From Diploptera punctata (lineage: Eukaryota; Arthropoda; Insecta; Blattodea; Blaberidae), in assembly GCA_030220185.1 (NCBI GenBank), contig JASPKZ010007249.1, positions 1 through 64,000 of the forward strand: a stretch of DNA of 64,000 nucleotides. Reading direction: 5' to 3'. The notes beneath the pieces are model-generated. The model saw only the letters and a program-made list of their open reading frames with translations, searched no databases and was not told where the DNA came from. A program made the position numbers and the translations under genes. Each line of letters starts with the position of its first letter. Positions within the stretch are counted from its first letter, which is position 1. This document shows, piece by piece, positions 1 through 8,774 of the stretch.

Positions 1-1139
1 ACACACAACAATATTTAAATGTAACCAATTCAGATGGTTCCAACTGCCAACACTTATAAAACATGGTCATATCATTTTTATATCACTGCCAGTCACACAA
101 TTATTTTAATTATTGTTGGATTTGTTCTTTATAAAGACCAACTCACATAAATATTGTTAAATAAAATTATGGCAACTTTATCACAATCAATCTTCTGTAT
201 GATAATGTTCTGAACTGATAATCTGTGGCAGCCTACACTAACATAAAAAATAATAAAAGCAATTGTGCGATCATTGTATCAAAACTTTCAACTTCAAGTC
301 AAACCTACCTGCAATTCACATTCTAAAATGTTTACCTCACTAGATATACATACAGGGATAAACATGCACCTGAGGCAAAAAATTTCAAGCCTTTCATAAC
401 ATAACTAATCCCAGCTCTGTCCGTGTTACTGTAAAAAATATTTGTTTTAAAGAATTCCGCTGCCCCAACTCCATCTATGGGTTAAACTGTGAAACTTACT
501 TTTACACACCACCATATGACTGAAGTGTGTATAGACACTGCTGTCAACGATAGAAATTGTTCTAAGGCAACATCGCATTTTACAGGAAATAGACTTGAAA
601 TCAAATCAATATACCAATCATTAGGAACGTCCTCTATTTAATTTATTTCTGACAAAAAATATATACCGGCCTATACATAACAATCAGATCAAAGTGGAAT
701 CCTTGAATTGGAGTCAGTTCTAGTTTCTTCAACTGCTGGTTTCTCGGAATGGTGATGAGGGATGGTTTACAATGGTGGTCATACAATTATCAAATTTGAC
801 CCTCTTTTCCCTGGAGTCCAATAGAATATCCTTATTCGAAACTATCATTCCGAGCAGAATTGCTCAATCTGACAACCTATAAATTCTGCTGTTATTTTTA
901 CCACATTCTTAATGGTTTAGATGTTTTTCACTAATTTTAGTTGAAAGCATTCCAAATACATTTGTTTTCCTCATTCCTTTACATTCACCATCACAGCCTT
1001 CCCTTCCAAATTATAGTAATCTATCACAAGTGGCCATTTTGGAACCTTGGAATCCCAATATATCTACATTGTGCGCATTTATAAGAATAAAATAATGAAA
1101 TCTAGATTCTATCTATATATATTTATATAAATTAATCCA

Positions 1140-1420
1140 ATTAATGTGGAAGGTAACACGGAGGTATTTTAACTTACAATAAATTGAGTCGATAAAATGT
1201 TGTTTTCATCTCACCTCATAATCAGCAAAAAACTCCAGACTGTTGAAATTCTGCCATGACAAATCAGCTTCCACTGCCATCTGGTGCCATGGTACCAGTC
1301 GAATTTCAAGTCCGGAGTTTGGCTCAATGATGGAGACAAAGGCTTTAAACCAGTACCATGAAAATATGAACTTTAGAAATGAGATCAAAAACACTTATCT
1401 GACTCAATTTATAAATTATA
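1140..1420. repeat. Penelope-derived foldback, copy A
   Basis: An imperfect inverted repeat with outer arms AATTGAGTC...GATAAAATG and its complement, and with CTCACCTCAT on the inner side of the left arm. The middle keeps a degenerate fragment of the Penelope-like C-terminal coding region (a CCATCTGGTG block, complement of the conserved T-P-D-G codons). The matching copy at 51575-51925 is cleaner. Confidence 0.6.
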
Positions 1421-1689
1421 ATTTTCAATATTTTAAGGATTCTCCCATACAACTTATGTTAGAGATTGAAACACATTTTCTTACAGCTCAGATTTAAAAC
1501 CATTAATTTACCAATGAAAGGCAATCATATATCTGGTTTGTCAGTACAACTGGATTTGATCTCAATTAGTACAAAGCTTTGAATTACAACCTAATAGGAC
1601 CATCATATTACAAAACATTATTCATTTATAAAATACTGCCTACCTACGTACCATATAAAAGGTATGTACTTAGGGCAATTTATTTTTTT

Positions 1690-3240
1690 ATTACAATTTT
1701 ATTTACTCTCTATCCTATCGTCGTGTTTTTCACCAGCTGCTGCCATCTTCCTTCCCGTGCCAAACCTCCAAACCTAATACTGTCTTGGGCATCTTTCGAT
1801 GCTGTCCTCTAGCTTGCATGATTGTCTTCATGTTTCGTTCCATGTTAACCTTGGTCCTCTCCCTCTTTCTTCTTTTCTGTTCGGAAGCCATTCAATAGTT
1901 GCTTCGGCCATCGCTCATCTTCCCTTTCCATTCTTAAGACAATGTATGTGCCTAACCACTTTAATTCCTTCTCCCAATTCTTTCATATTACAATCTGACC
2001 ACAAAGTATGTAATTTCCTAAATAAATGAATGCCTGTTCCTTTCTTTTTGTTTCCGTCACTCTGCTTGGCTCTGCTGCAATATCTATTTGTTCTTGAATA
2101 ATCTAATTCTCCTCCTGCACTTATCATTAATTTTGTTTCTAATTCCTCGGACTTCACATGCCTATATCAATGTCCGTTTTTGTTGCTTTGTCTTTTTCGT
2201 ACTTTTTTCTGTCCGCTTTTATTGATTTGGTCTTTTAAAAGCATGTTGTTCGTCTTCAAATGTGTGAGGAGCTGGCCCACAGCCTAAACTCCCAAAACTG
2301 GAGGACCAGGAAAATTTCCTGTCTGGGGTTTTCCTCCCATAGCCTTTAAGATCCCTCTAGTGCAAGGCAGGCATTGCTCTATTTCCCTTAGAGTTAGGGT
2401 TGCCTCCTTTCCGCCAGAAATCCGCTGTGATGAAGGACTTCCGCTGGTCCGACTCTTGCCATTAGGTATTCACGTATCCTTGCAGTGGGACCTACAACGT
2501 ACTATCAGTTGAGCCACTGAACCATGGTTTTTTTAACGAGGTTGTTATTTTCCTCCCCCTCCTCCTTCTCATCCATCCCGGGCTTGTGCCGGCCATGGCG
2601 GAGTTAAAAATAGGTGCATCTAGCACCAATTTTATTTAATAATTTATGTAGAATTTATATTAATGAATTGGAAAAAGCTGCAAAAGATGGGGATCCCAAT
2701 AGCAACAATTTGCTGCATACAATTGCCGAGATCACCGGTTTTAGCACATACAAATTTGATATGGAATTCATATAAAAAGGTTGAAAAACACATATGAACA
2801 CGGGGTCTCACAGTAAATTTACAAATAACAGACTATCTGGCAATAAATAGGCAATGAACGAGAAAATTTAATTTGGAAGAAGGAATCCAAATAATGTCGC
2901 AAGTGAACAAAAATAAATATTTGGGAATAATTATGAAAACATTGAAGGTATAGGCAAAGAGAACATCAAACTGAATTGAGTGAGCAAAATATTTCATCGT
3001 TGAAATTCCATATGGTGGGATAAGCATCTAATGGAAAGACAACAAAAAATATATTGGTATTTAAAACATTGGTGGAATGTGTTTGCAATGTATGAAATGA
3101 GGTATGGACAATCAATAAGTAACTACACGAATAGACTAATAGCTCTAGAAATGGATTATTTACACAGAAGTGCCAGAAAGTCTAGATTATAACATGTCAC
3201 AAAGAGAGGAAATTAGAAACATAATGGAAGAAGAAGAAGG
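1690..3240. mobile_element. Non-LTR retrotransposon remnant with inverted 5' part, copy A
   Basis: About 1690-2020 is a minus-strand fragment of the element's C-terminal end (GRPRLTW-like codons, corrupted). About 2030-2570 is the minus-strand 5' part with the endonuclease start. About 2600-3240 is the plus-strand end of the reverse transcriptase. The sequence is riddled with frameshifts. It corresponds to 52175-53412, where the reading frames are easier to see. Confidence 0.6.
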
Positions 3241-3642
3241 CATACATTTTCAAACTTCTTTGATACCAAAGGTTTCAGACAAAATCATGTCCTTCTTCAG
3301 TCATGGCTTCCACTGATCAAATTCCGTGATTTTTGATTACTTTAGTGACATCACCTCTTGTGCTGCCATCTTTCGTTGGGATTATAAACTTTGTAATTAA
3401 ATTTTTATCCACCGGAAGATACTACTTATATAAATATATCTTCTATTTATATTTGACAATTTTGATTAATATTCACTGATCTAAGAAGGCACATATAAAT
3501 TGAGAACATATTTATCCAGATTCAGATTTGTAGATTCCTTTTCAACATAGAGGGTAAGCACGACTTGAGAAAGTTGTGCAGATAGGAAGAGGAGTAGGAA
3601 ACAGAGGAACTTTGAAGTGCTGACACTGGTGCAGCACATTAC
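3241..3642. other. Intron of gene 1, no recognisable gene
   Basis: This lies just downstream of the last visible exon of gene 1. The minus strand holds a CTGAAGAAGGACAT...GTCTGAAACC stretch near 3270-3300, of a kind often seen in retroelement untranslated regions. No open frame or further exon was recognised. Confidence 0.4.
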
Positions 3643-3812
3643 CTCATCGTCGAGCCTAGAACCTATAGTCACATTACATTTCAGCTTCACCTTCCGATTT
3701 CTCTTCCTTGGCACTATATGTTCCTCAGACAAAGACCCTCCTGATGGCAGGCCTAGATGCATTCTAGTAGGCAATTTTCTTGGTGGCGAATCTTTTAAAC
3801 CATGCTTGTTAT
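3643..3812 (-). CDS. Gene 1, exon 5 (last visible exon)
   Basis: The exon begins after an acceptor reading TTTGTTTATAG and ends at a donor GAG|GTAATG. The leftover G from exon 4 plus the first two bases AT makes GAT (Asp), so the phase fits exactly. The 57 residues are basic and low in cysteine. They include PPRKLPTRMHLGLPSGGSL, then RKRNRKVKLKCNV and TIGSRLDDE. The frame stays open past the donor, but with hydrophobic sequence unlike the rest, so the donor is preferred. The exon ends in phase 0. The next exon was not found, so the protein's C-terminus lies beyond the left edge or in the corrupted region 1-3240. Function is unknown; the composition fits a nuclear RNA-associated protein, by inference only. 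Confidence 0.75.
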
Positions 3813-3954
3813 CTATAAACAAATAAATTTACAAGAAATAACACTAATTTGCTACATTATTTTTAATACAAATTCCCAAATTTAAATTAACACTGCTTTA
3901 TTCTACCCTCACCTAACATCCAGTTTCTAATTCAATTAATTAATAATTAGCATT

Positions 3955-4172
3955 TTTATACTATGCTTTGTCAGCTTTACTTAGGTATTGTAGGTGTGGT
4001 AGCTTCCCATTGTTTTCCACTCGGTGAAGTATGATTATGGCCGGATGTTTTTCGGGGACTGTTGGGACATAAGCTTCCTAACCTTTGTTTTAACAGTTGA
4101 CGGGAACAAAACCGGGCCCACTGCATGACAGGGCAAGCATGCCTACCGTCCAGACCACAAGCGGCAGACTAA
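3955..4172 (-). mobile_element. SINE-A, old partial copy
   Basis: A diverged tRNA-derived SINE of the family seen at 7679, 15570, 27360 and 31958. Recognisable blocks are AGCTTTACT..GG, GGTGTGGTAGCTTCCC, TTTTCGGGGACTGTTGGG and ACCGGGCCCACTGCATGACA. The tRNA-like head is at the right end, so the element is on the minus strand. The B box is largely lost. Confidence 0.7.
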
Positions 4173-4535
4173 GACTGGATTGAGTGTAGTAATAAAGAAT
4201 TTTAATTTAAATCTTAAATTAAACCCCATGGTGACTTTTTCCTATAAATGTTTAAAACAAATTTTTAAAATGGAGATAATTAGTATTATTAAGGAAGAGA
4301 AAAAAACGCCTGAATCGGATATGAACATGAGACCTCTAACTTTAAATTTTGGCTTGCTACCGACTGCCACTATTTGGCCATCGTGATGCAAACGTTACAT
4401 TTTTCTTATTCATACACTATTTTCTCTTTTTTGTCTGAGACAGATATCCAATGCTAACCAGTGTGTCACCAATTCGGCTTTTTTAATGAAGAAGGGCATA
4501 TTAATGAGAATTTTTAACTTAAATAAATAATTAAG
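4173..4535. other. Intron of gene 1, no feature seen
   Basis: AT-rich sequence with short chance reading frames only. No repeat or exon was recognised. Confidence 0.4.
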
Positions 4536-4793
4536 TTATGTAGGTAGAGAATAACACTATGAGGTTTTTTTAATTTCGTTGAGTTGTTTCTTGACTCACC
4601 TCATACTTCTTAACTCCATCGCACATCTAGATTTTCGTCACTGTATTTGTGACATTGGACGGCAGTTGTGAACGTGAATGGAATTGAGAATGTCACAAAT
4701 ACAGTGACGAAATCTAGATCTGCGAGGGAGTTAAGAAGTATGAGGTGAGTTCAAAAACCAACTCAACAAAATTAAATAAATAATACCTGATAG
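4536..4793. repeat. Penelope-derived foldback hairpin
   Basis: Two arms of about 100 bases are nearly perfect reverse complements: CTCACCTCATACTTCTTAAC on the left and its complement ending GTATGAGGTGAGT on the right. They are separated by a loop of about 20 bases near 4660-4680. The left end adds AATAACACTATGAGGT, the reverse complement of the tail found at the 3' end of sibling copies. There is no coding capacity. The same arm sequence occurs in the larger hairpin at 55110-55725, which keeps Penelope-like coding sequence, so this is a shrunken relative. Confidence 0.75.
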
Positions 4794-4796
4794 TAA

Positions 4797-5625
4797 TTAT
4801 ATTTGAGTTGTGTTTTTTACTCACCTAATATACCTCATAATGTTTATTTCCCCAACATTAATTTAATATCACCTAATATTTCTATATTTTTTTTGCAGAC
4901 GGTTTTCGTTGCTATCTGTGCAATATTCTCAATGCATCACAACTATTTCTTGTGGTTATTCCTCCTGCAAATTTATTTTTGCACCCTCCTATGAACTTCC
5001 AAATCCAAGTTTTTTGCCTTTCACCAGGAATTTCAAAATTCATGGTTTTCTTTCTATTCTTTCATATGTAAATTTTCTCCCAAATTGTGAGTTTCTTAGA
5101 TTTTTGTAACTGTTTAAGTAATTTTGCCTTAGTTTCGATTCTGTGTTCTTCTGTGACATGCATGTTCAGCTATTGCAGATTTTTCTATTTGAACAGCTTA
5201 TAAATGTAAAAAATGGAAAAATCTGCAGTAGCTGCACATGCATGGTCAGAAGAACACAGAATCAAAACTAAGGCAAAATTACTTAAACAGTGAGAAAAAT
5301 TTAAGGAACTCACAATTTGGGAGAAAATTTACATGTACAAGAATAGAAAGAAAACCATGAACTTTGAAATTCCCGGCGAAAGAGAAAACAATTTGATTTG
5401 GAAGTTTATCGGTCAGCCAACAGAGGGCATGGAAATCAATTTGCAGGAGGGACAACCGCAAGAAAACTGTTGTGATGCATTGGGATGTTTGCAACAGATA
5501 GCAACAAAACCGGTCTGCATAAAAATCAAGAAATATGAGGTGAGTCAAAAAAACACAACTCAAATATAATTAAAAATAAACCTCATAATGTTATTTCCCA
5601 CATATATATTCAATACCTCATAGTG
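4797..5625. mobile_element. Palindromic Penelope-like element fragment
   Basis: The outer arms are TATATTTGAGTTGTGTTTTT (4799 onward) and its complement ending near 5571. The arms carry the C-terminal region of a Penelope-like GIY-YIG protein. On the plus strand at 5333-5569 one reads KTMNFEIPGE then LIWKFIGQPTEGMEI, the same landmarks as in the element at 39965-42922. The left arm holds the same region inverted. The hairpin centre is near 5190-5220. A roughly 45-base tail with AACCTCATAATGTTATTTCCC-like sequence follows on the right. An AATACCT(G/C)ATAGT-like motif on both flanks may be an old target duplication. Frames are broken, so it is a dead copy. Confidence 0.75.
4833..4870 (+). mobile_element. 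Minimal 38-bp tail insertion
   Basis: Inside the left arm of the surrounding palindrome, the 10-bp direct repeat CACCTAATAT brackets a short insert that begins ACCTCATAATGTT and ends AATTTAATAT. That insert is just the terminal tail found at the 3' ends of other Penelope-like copies (for example 15312-15355 and 10825-10866). It looks like an extremely 5'-truncated retroinsertion that kept only the tail. Confidence 0.65.
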
Positions 5626-5635
5626 CTAATTCTTA

Positions 5636-5775
5636 AAAAGTCAAAGGTGAAAATGATTGGAAAACATGTACAAAGAATGAAAGATGACTGCATACCAAAA
5701 TTCATGATGAACTACTACCCACAGGGTGGAAGAAATGTTGAAAGATCAAAGATAAGATGGGTTCAACAGTGTTAA
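5636..5775 (+). mobile_element. LINE 3' end fragment, interrupted
   Basis: Plus-strand codons read GKHVQRMKDD, then IPKFMMNYYPQGGRNVER and RWVQQC, typical of the C-terminal end of RTE/CR1-type reverse transcriptases. The fragment is cut at a TTAA by the MITE at 5776-6981 and resumes just after it. It has stop codons and is not functional. Confidence 0.65.
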
Positions 5776-5883
5776 CCCTCTGCATGCCACTGGTAAAATC
5801 TCTCATGTCAGAGATTTAAATCGCACTCGCCGATGTGATCGGCTTTGCAAGTTGTTTAATTATATTTGAAGAGAAAAATTTTC

Positions 5884-5956
5884 GCCTAGACCGGGACTCG
5901 AACCCGGGACCCTTGGCTTTCCGGGCCAAGTGCTCTACCAACTGAGCTACCGAGGC
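5884..5956 (-). tRNA. tRNA-like SINE head (pseudo-tRNA)
   Basis: A 73-nt cloverleaf can be drawn. The A box is TAGCTCAGTTGG, the B box GGTTCGAGTCC, and the T stem CCGGG/CCCGG is perfect. The anticodon stem TTGGC/GCCAA closes a 7-base loop CCGGAAA, giving GGA in anticodon position, but base 33 is C instead of the near-universal T. The acceptor stem has one mismatch and one wobble pair. Together with its linked repeat body this marks a SINE head with an intact Pol III promoter, not a working tRNA gene. Confidence 0.6.
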
Positions 5957-6184
5957 GAGTTACGATCTAGACGCAAATTTTTCTCTTATGTACGTTGTAA
6001 TTCCCTCGCGCCAAATGCTTGAAACCATAGCTTCTATCTTTGCAAATGGCGGCTTCTTAGTTAAGAAGACATTTATTGGGAATTTAACACTACTTTATAG
6101 CCAGTAGGGCTTCTATTGACGATTTTATTATTAATTTAACACTTCTCATTGAAGGATAAATTATATTTGAAGAGAAAAATTTTC

Positions 6185-6258
6185 GCCTAGACAGGGAACT
6201 CGAACCCGGTACCCTTTGCTTTCCGGGCCAAGTGCTCTACCAATTGAGCTACCGAGGC
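6185..6258 (-). tRNA. tRNA-like SINE head, mutated
   Basis: The second unit of the array. It resembles the head at 5884-5956 but has an extra A in the T arm region and changes in the variable region, so the T stem no longer pairs fully. Confidence 0.5.
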
Positions 6259-6474
6259 GAGTTACGATCTAGACGCAAATTTTTCTCTTATGTACGTTGT
6301 AATTCCCTCGCGCCAAATACTTGAAACCATAGCTTCTATCTTTGCAAATGGCGGCTTCTTAGTTAAGAAGACATTTATTGGGAATTTAACACTACTTTAT
6401 AGCCAGTAGGGCTTCTATTGACGATTTTATTATTAATTTAACACTTCTCATTGAAGGATAAATTATATTTGTAT

Positions 6475-6536
6475 TTAGTTGGTAGAGCACTTGGCCCGGA
6501 AAGCCAAGGGTCCCGGGTTCGAGTCCCGGTCTAGGC
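6475..6536 (+). tRNA. tRNA-like SINE head, 5' truncated
   Basis: It starts inside the D arm (TTAGTTGGTAGAGCAC) right at the mirror point of the array. The anticodon and T arms are intact. The missing 5' part shows that the junction formed inside a head sequence. Confidence 0.55.
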
Positions 6537-6763
6537 GAAAATTTTTCTCTTCAAATATAATTTATCCTTCAATGAGAAGTGTTAAATTAATAATAAAATC
6601 GTCAATAGAAGCCCTACTGGCTATAAAGTAGTGTTAAATTCCCATAAATGTCTTCTTAACTAAGAAGCCGCCATTTGCAAAGATAGAAGTTATGGTTTCA
6701 AGCATTTGGCGCGAGGGAATTACAACGTACATAAGAGAAAAATTTGCGTCTAGATCGTAACTT

Positions 6764-6836
6764 GCCTCGGTAGCTCAGTTGGTAGAGCACTTGGCCCGGA
6801 AAGCCAAGGGTCCCGGGTTCGAGTCCCGGTCTAGGC
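6764..6836 (+). tRNA. tRNA-like SINE head
   Basis: Identical in its anticodon and T arms to the head at 5884-5956, but on the opposite strand. Both Pol III boxes are intact. Confidence 0.6.
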
Positions 6837-6985
6837 GAAAATTTTTCTCTTCAAATATAATTTATCCTTCAATGAGAAGTGTTAAATTAATAATAAAATC
6901 GTCATTAGTTTAATTATATTGTCTGGCAGGTAATGGACAGGAGCACCAGAGCCGATCTAATCGGCTCATGACACCTAAAGGGTTA

Positions 6986-7130
6986 AAGAATGCTGAAAAG
7001 CCTTATGGTGGCTTAATCTTTGAATCTGCTGATGTTGATGCATTTTCAATTTATGCAATGCTTCTCAGCACGTTACTTTAGTTAGATTATGTCTTTTTTT
7101 ATGTTTTTATTTTAAATAAATCTAACACTG
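6986..7130 (+). mobile_element. LINE 3' end, continuation
   Basis: Resumes the LINE fragment broken at 5775. It ends in TCTGCTGATGTTGATG-like sequence followed by AT-rich DNA, resembling the (TGA)n-rich 3' ends of RTE-like elements. Confidence 0.4.
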
Positions 7131-7134
7131 AAGG

Positions 7135-7600
7135 GCAAATTAATTTCTCAAGAGAAAAATTTACACCTGAACTGAGATTTGAATCTAAGACTTCTGAGAA
7201 ATGGGATGTCTAGGTATCACAAAGGTGCATAAAACCAGGTCTCAAGTTCAAATCCCAATTCAGACGTAAATTTTTTTCTTCAAGTATTAATTTGTCCTTC
7301 AGTATAAGTGATACATTAAAATTAAAAAAACACTAAAAATATAAGCTTCATTGGCTATAATGGTTATGTAAAATTTCCATTAAAAGCGTTCTTGAAATAA
7401 GAAGCTGCCAAGATGGCATTGGGAATGAATGTTCTCTGCTTTGGACAATCGAGATTGTATAAGAGAGAGAAAATTGTTCTATTTGACTTGAAATGCCAGT
7501 GTGGCACAAAGTACTGCATTCGTATGTGAAACTAGATGTCTTGGGTTTAAATCCCAGTTTCAGGTGTAAATTCTCTCTTCAAATGTTGTACTATGTGTAT
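7135..7600. repeat. Old SINE-B-related copies
   Basis: Two or more diverged copies that share with SINE-B the GAGAAAAATTT..CCTGAA start, CAAATCCCAATTCAGACGTAAATTTTTTTCTTCAA blocks (shown in pieces: TTCAAATCCCA and TTTTTTTCTTCAA), and GTCCTTCAGT. B-box-like GGTTTAAATCCC is still visible near 7545. They face both directions. Confidence 0.55.
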
Positions 7601-7678
7601 TCGTTATTGCAAAGAATGAGTGTAATATTAAACAACTAAAGCTATTACTATGATTGAAATAAGTTAATTAATTAAAGC

Positions 7679-7985
7679 AATCCATCCATACTAATTCTGC
7701 CCGAAGCAGGTCCTTCTACCTGCTATAATAGCATTTATCATGCTATGCTTGCAGTTTACTAGGGAATTGTAGCTTCCTGTTGCTTTCCACATCGGTGAAG
7801 GATAATGATGATGGCCATATGATTTCGGGGACCGTTTGGGCCATAAAGTTTTTCTGTCATTTGTCTTACAGGTGAGAAAAAATCCCAATAAAAACCTCAC
7901 CCAGAAAAACTGCCCCGACCGGGGATCGAACCTGGGCCCGCTACGTGACAAGGCAGCACACTACCTCGAGACCACAGCGGTGGAC
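7679..7985 (-). mobile_element. SINE-A, near full length
   Basis: The tRNA-like head is at the right end (minus strand): TGGTCTCGAGGTAG as A box and GGTTCGATCCCC as B box. The body follows with GGGTGAGGTTTTTATTGGG, then CCCCGAAATCATATGGCC, TTCCCTAGTAAA, and a 3' module with GCATAGCATGATAAATGC, a small hairpin. No clear target duplication was seen. Confidence 0.8.
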
Positions 7986-8099
7986 AGAATCAAACTATCA
8001 TAATTAATTGTAAAGATTAACGGTTGGTTTCACCAACATAGATAACTGTATTGCACCAGTTTCCCCCTGTATAATGTATGGCTTAAACCAGCGTAAAAC

Positions 8100-8290
8100 A
8101 GTTACCTCTGTTGGTGAAACTGACCCTAAATCGTAAAAAACACCTTCAGTTTTAAGTGCTAATGCTCTAGATCACTGAGTTACTTCAGTCTTCCTTGCCA
8201 GAAAAGGTGAAGGTTCAGGGTTCAATACCTGGTGGTTCAGGCATAACATTTTTCTTTACCATTGATTACAATAGCATATTTAAGTGTTTT
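8100..8290 (+). mobile_element. SINE-C copy
   Basis: The tRNA-like head at about 8160-8240 reads ATCACTGAGTTACTTCAG..., with B box GGGTTCAATACC. It is followed by CATAACATTTTTCTTTACCA. The same head and body recur at 30375-30478 (minus). Confidence 0.6.
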
Positions 8291-8670
8291 GTGTGTAGTA
8301 TAAGGGTTATTGTATGAGAGATGAAGAAGAGAAAGAACAAGGCTAAATGTGGCACTGCCCACAATGTACTCTTATTGAAAGGACTTAGGGGGTTGATCAC
8401 AAACGGCACCACATCCTTTTAAAACCAGGCATCTAGGGCACAATCTAGCATTAATAATAATAATAATAATTTTACACTACCATCTCTGCTAGCCAAAATT
8501 TACAATTAAAACTCAAAACTAATTTGGGTATCGAATCAAGATCCATTATTCAGGAAGCAAGTATCCAACCCGTCTCAGCTAGCACAGCAGACATATTTAA
8601 GTAATATACCTTTACAGTAGCACACACTCAAAATACCAAAATTCTCAATAATTATACATTATTTACTGAC
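8291..8670. other. Intron 4 of gene 1, no gene seen
   Basis: AT-rich intron sequence with a short (AAT)n run near 8453-8470 and no recognised repeat family. Confidence 0.4.
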
Positions 8671-8760
8671 CTTTAGGAATAGTCACAATAATTGAAGGAA
8701 TTCTTTGTTCTGTTACAGGTGGTCTCTTCAATACCAATACACGTCTTCCATCCGTTTTCT
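8671..8760 (-). CDS. Gene 1, exon 4
   Basis: A 90-bp exon between acceptor TGTGTTGCAG and donor AAAG|GTCAGT. It needs one base carried over from exon 3 (G) to make GAG (Glu), and it passes one base (G) to exon 5, so both junctions are phase 1. The 30 residues read KTDGRRVLVLKRPP, then VTEQRIPSIIVTIPK. This is a compact basic-hydrophobic stretch that looks more conserved in style than the RS-rich exon 2, though no known domain is recognised. The polypyrimidine tract at its acceptor is weak. A LINE 3' end lies within about 15 bases upstream, so the LINE may supply part of the splice signal. Confidence 0.75.
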
Positions 8761-8774
8761 CTGCAACACATAAA

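Larger units (their letters stand above)
1..3245. repeat. Segmental duplication, copy A (noisy)
   Basis: This stretch aligns nearly end to end with 50450-53412 in the same orientation. The pairing starts near position 5 with 50454 and ends where both copies reach a run of GAAGAAGAAGG-like sequence. Copy A carries very many single-base gains and losses relative to copy B, including inside old coding fragments. It also holds about 300 extra bases, near 1690-2020, that correspond to the 3' end of a LINE lying inverted. The pattern could be an old duplication, a second haplotype placed in the wrong spot, or a poorly polished part of the assembly. No exon of gene 1 could be recognised in it. Confidence 0.8.
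5867..6907. repeat. Palindromic array of tRNA-derived SINE-B
   Basis: Two minus-strand units (5867 to about 6465) meet two plus-strand units (about 6470-6907). Each unit is a tRNA-like head followed by a body with CTTCAATGAGAAGTGTTAAA, GAAGCCCTACTGGCTATAAA and CAACGTACATAAGAGAAAAA. Unit period is about 300 bp and units are nearly identical. The whole array is flanked by a perfect 13-bp direct repeat GTTTAATTATATT (5854-5866 and 6908-6920), so it appears to have arrived as one insertion. The mirror point is near 6468. Confidence 0.85.
5776..6981. mobile_element. TTAA-flanked MITE carrying a SINE array
   Basis: TTAA lies on each side (5772-5775 and 6982-6985). The element ends are CCCTCTGCATGCC on the left and, on the complement of the right, CCCTTTAGGTGTCATG. 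Both begin CCCTYT, in the style of piggyBac-superfamily ends. Each end also holds a small ATCGGC-type palindrome. Without the SINE array the element is only about 165 bp, so it is non-autonomous. It interrupts a LINE 3' end. Confidence 0.7.

Noticed and set aside
1206..1394. Next exon of gene 1 on the minus strand
   Set aside because: The frame overlaps a Penelope-derived hairpin that also occurs at 51.6 kb, and no acceptor in the right phase was found.
3260..3345. Hammerhead ribozyme on the minus strand (CTGAAGA...GAAAC)
   Set aside because: A weak second helix can be drawn, but the bases needed next to the cleavage site do not pair. It is probably a decayed retroelement motif.
5884..6836. 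Cluster of four tRNA genes
   Set aside because: The heads fold well and have Pol III boxes, but base 33 is C, the acceptor stems are imperfect, and each is joined to the same repeat body. They are SINE heads.
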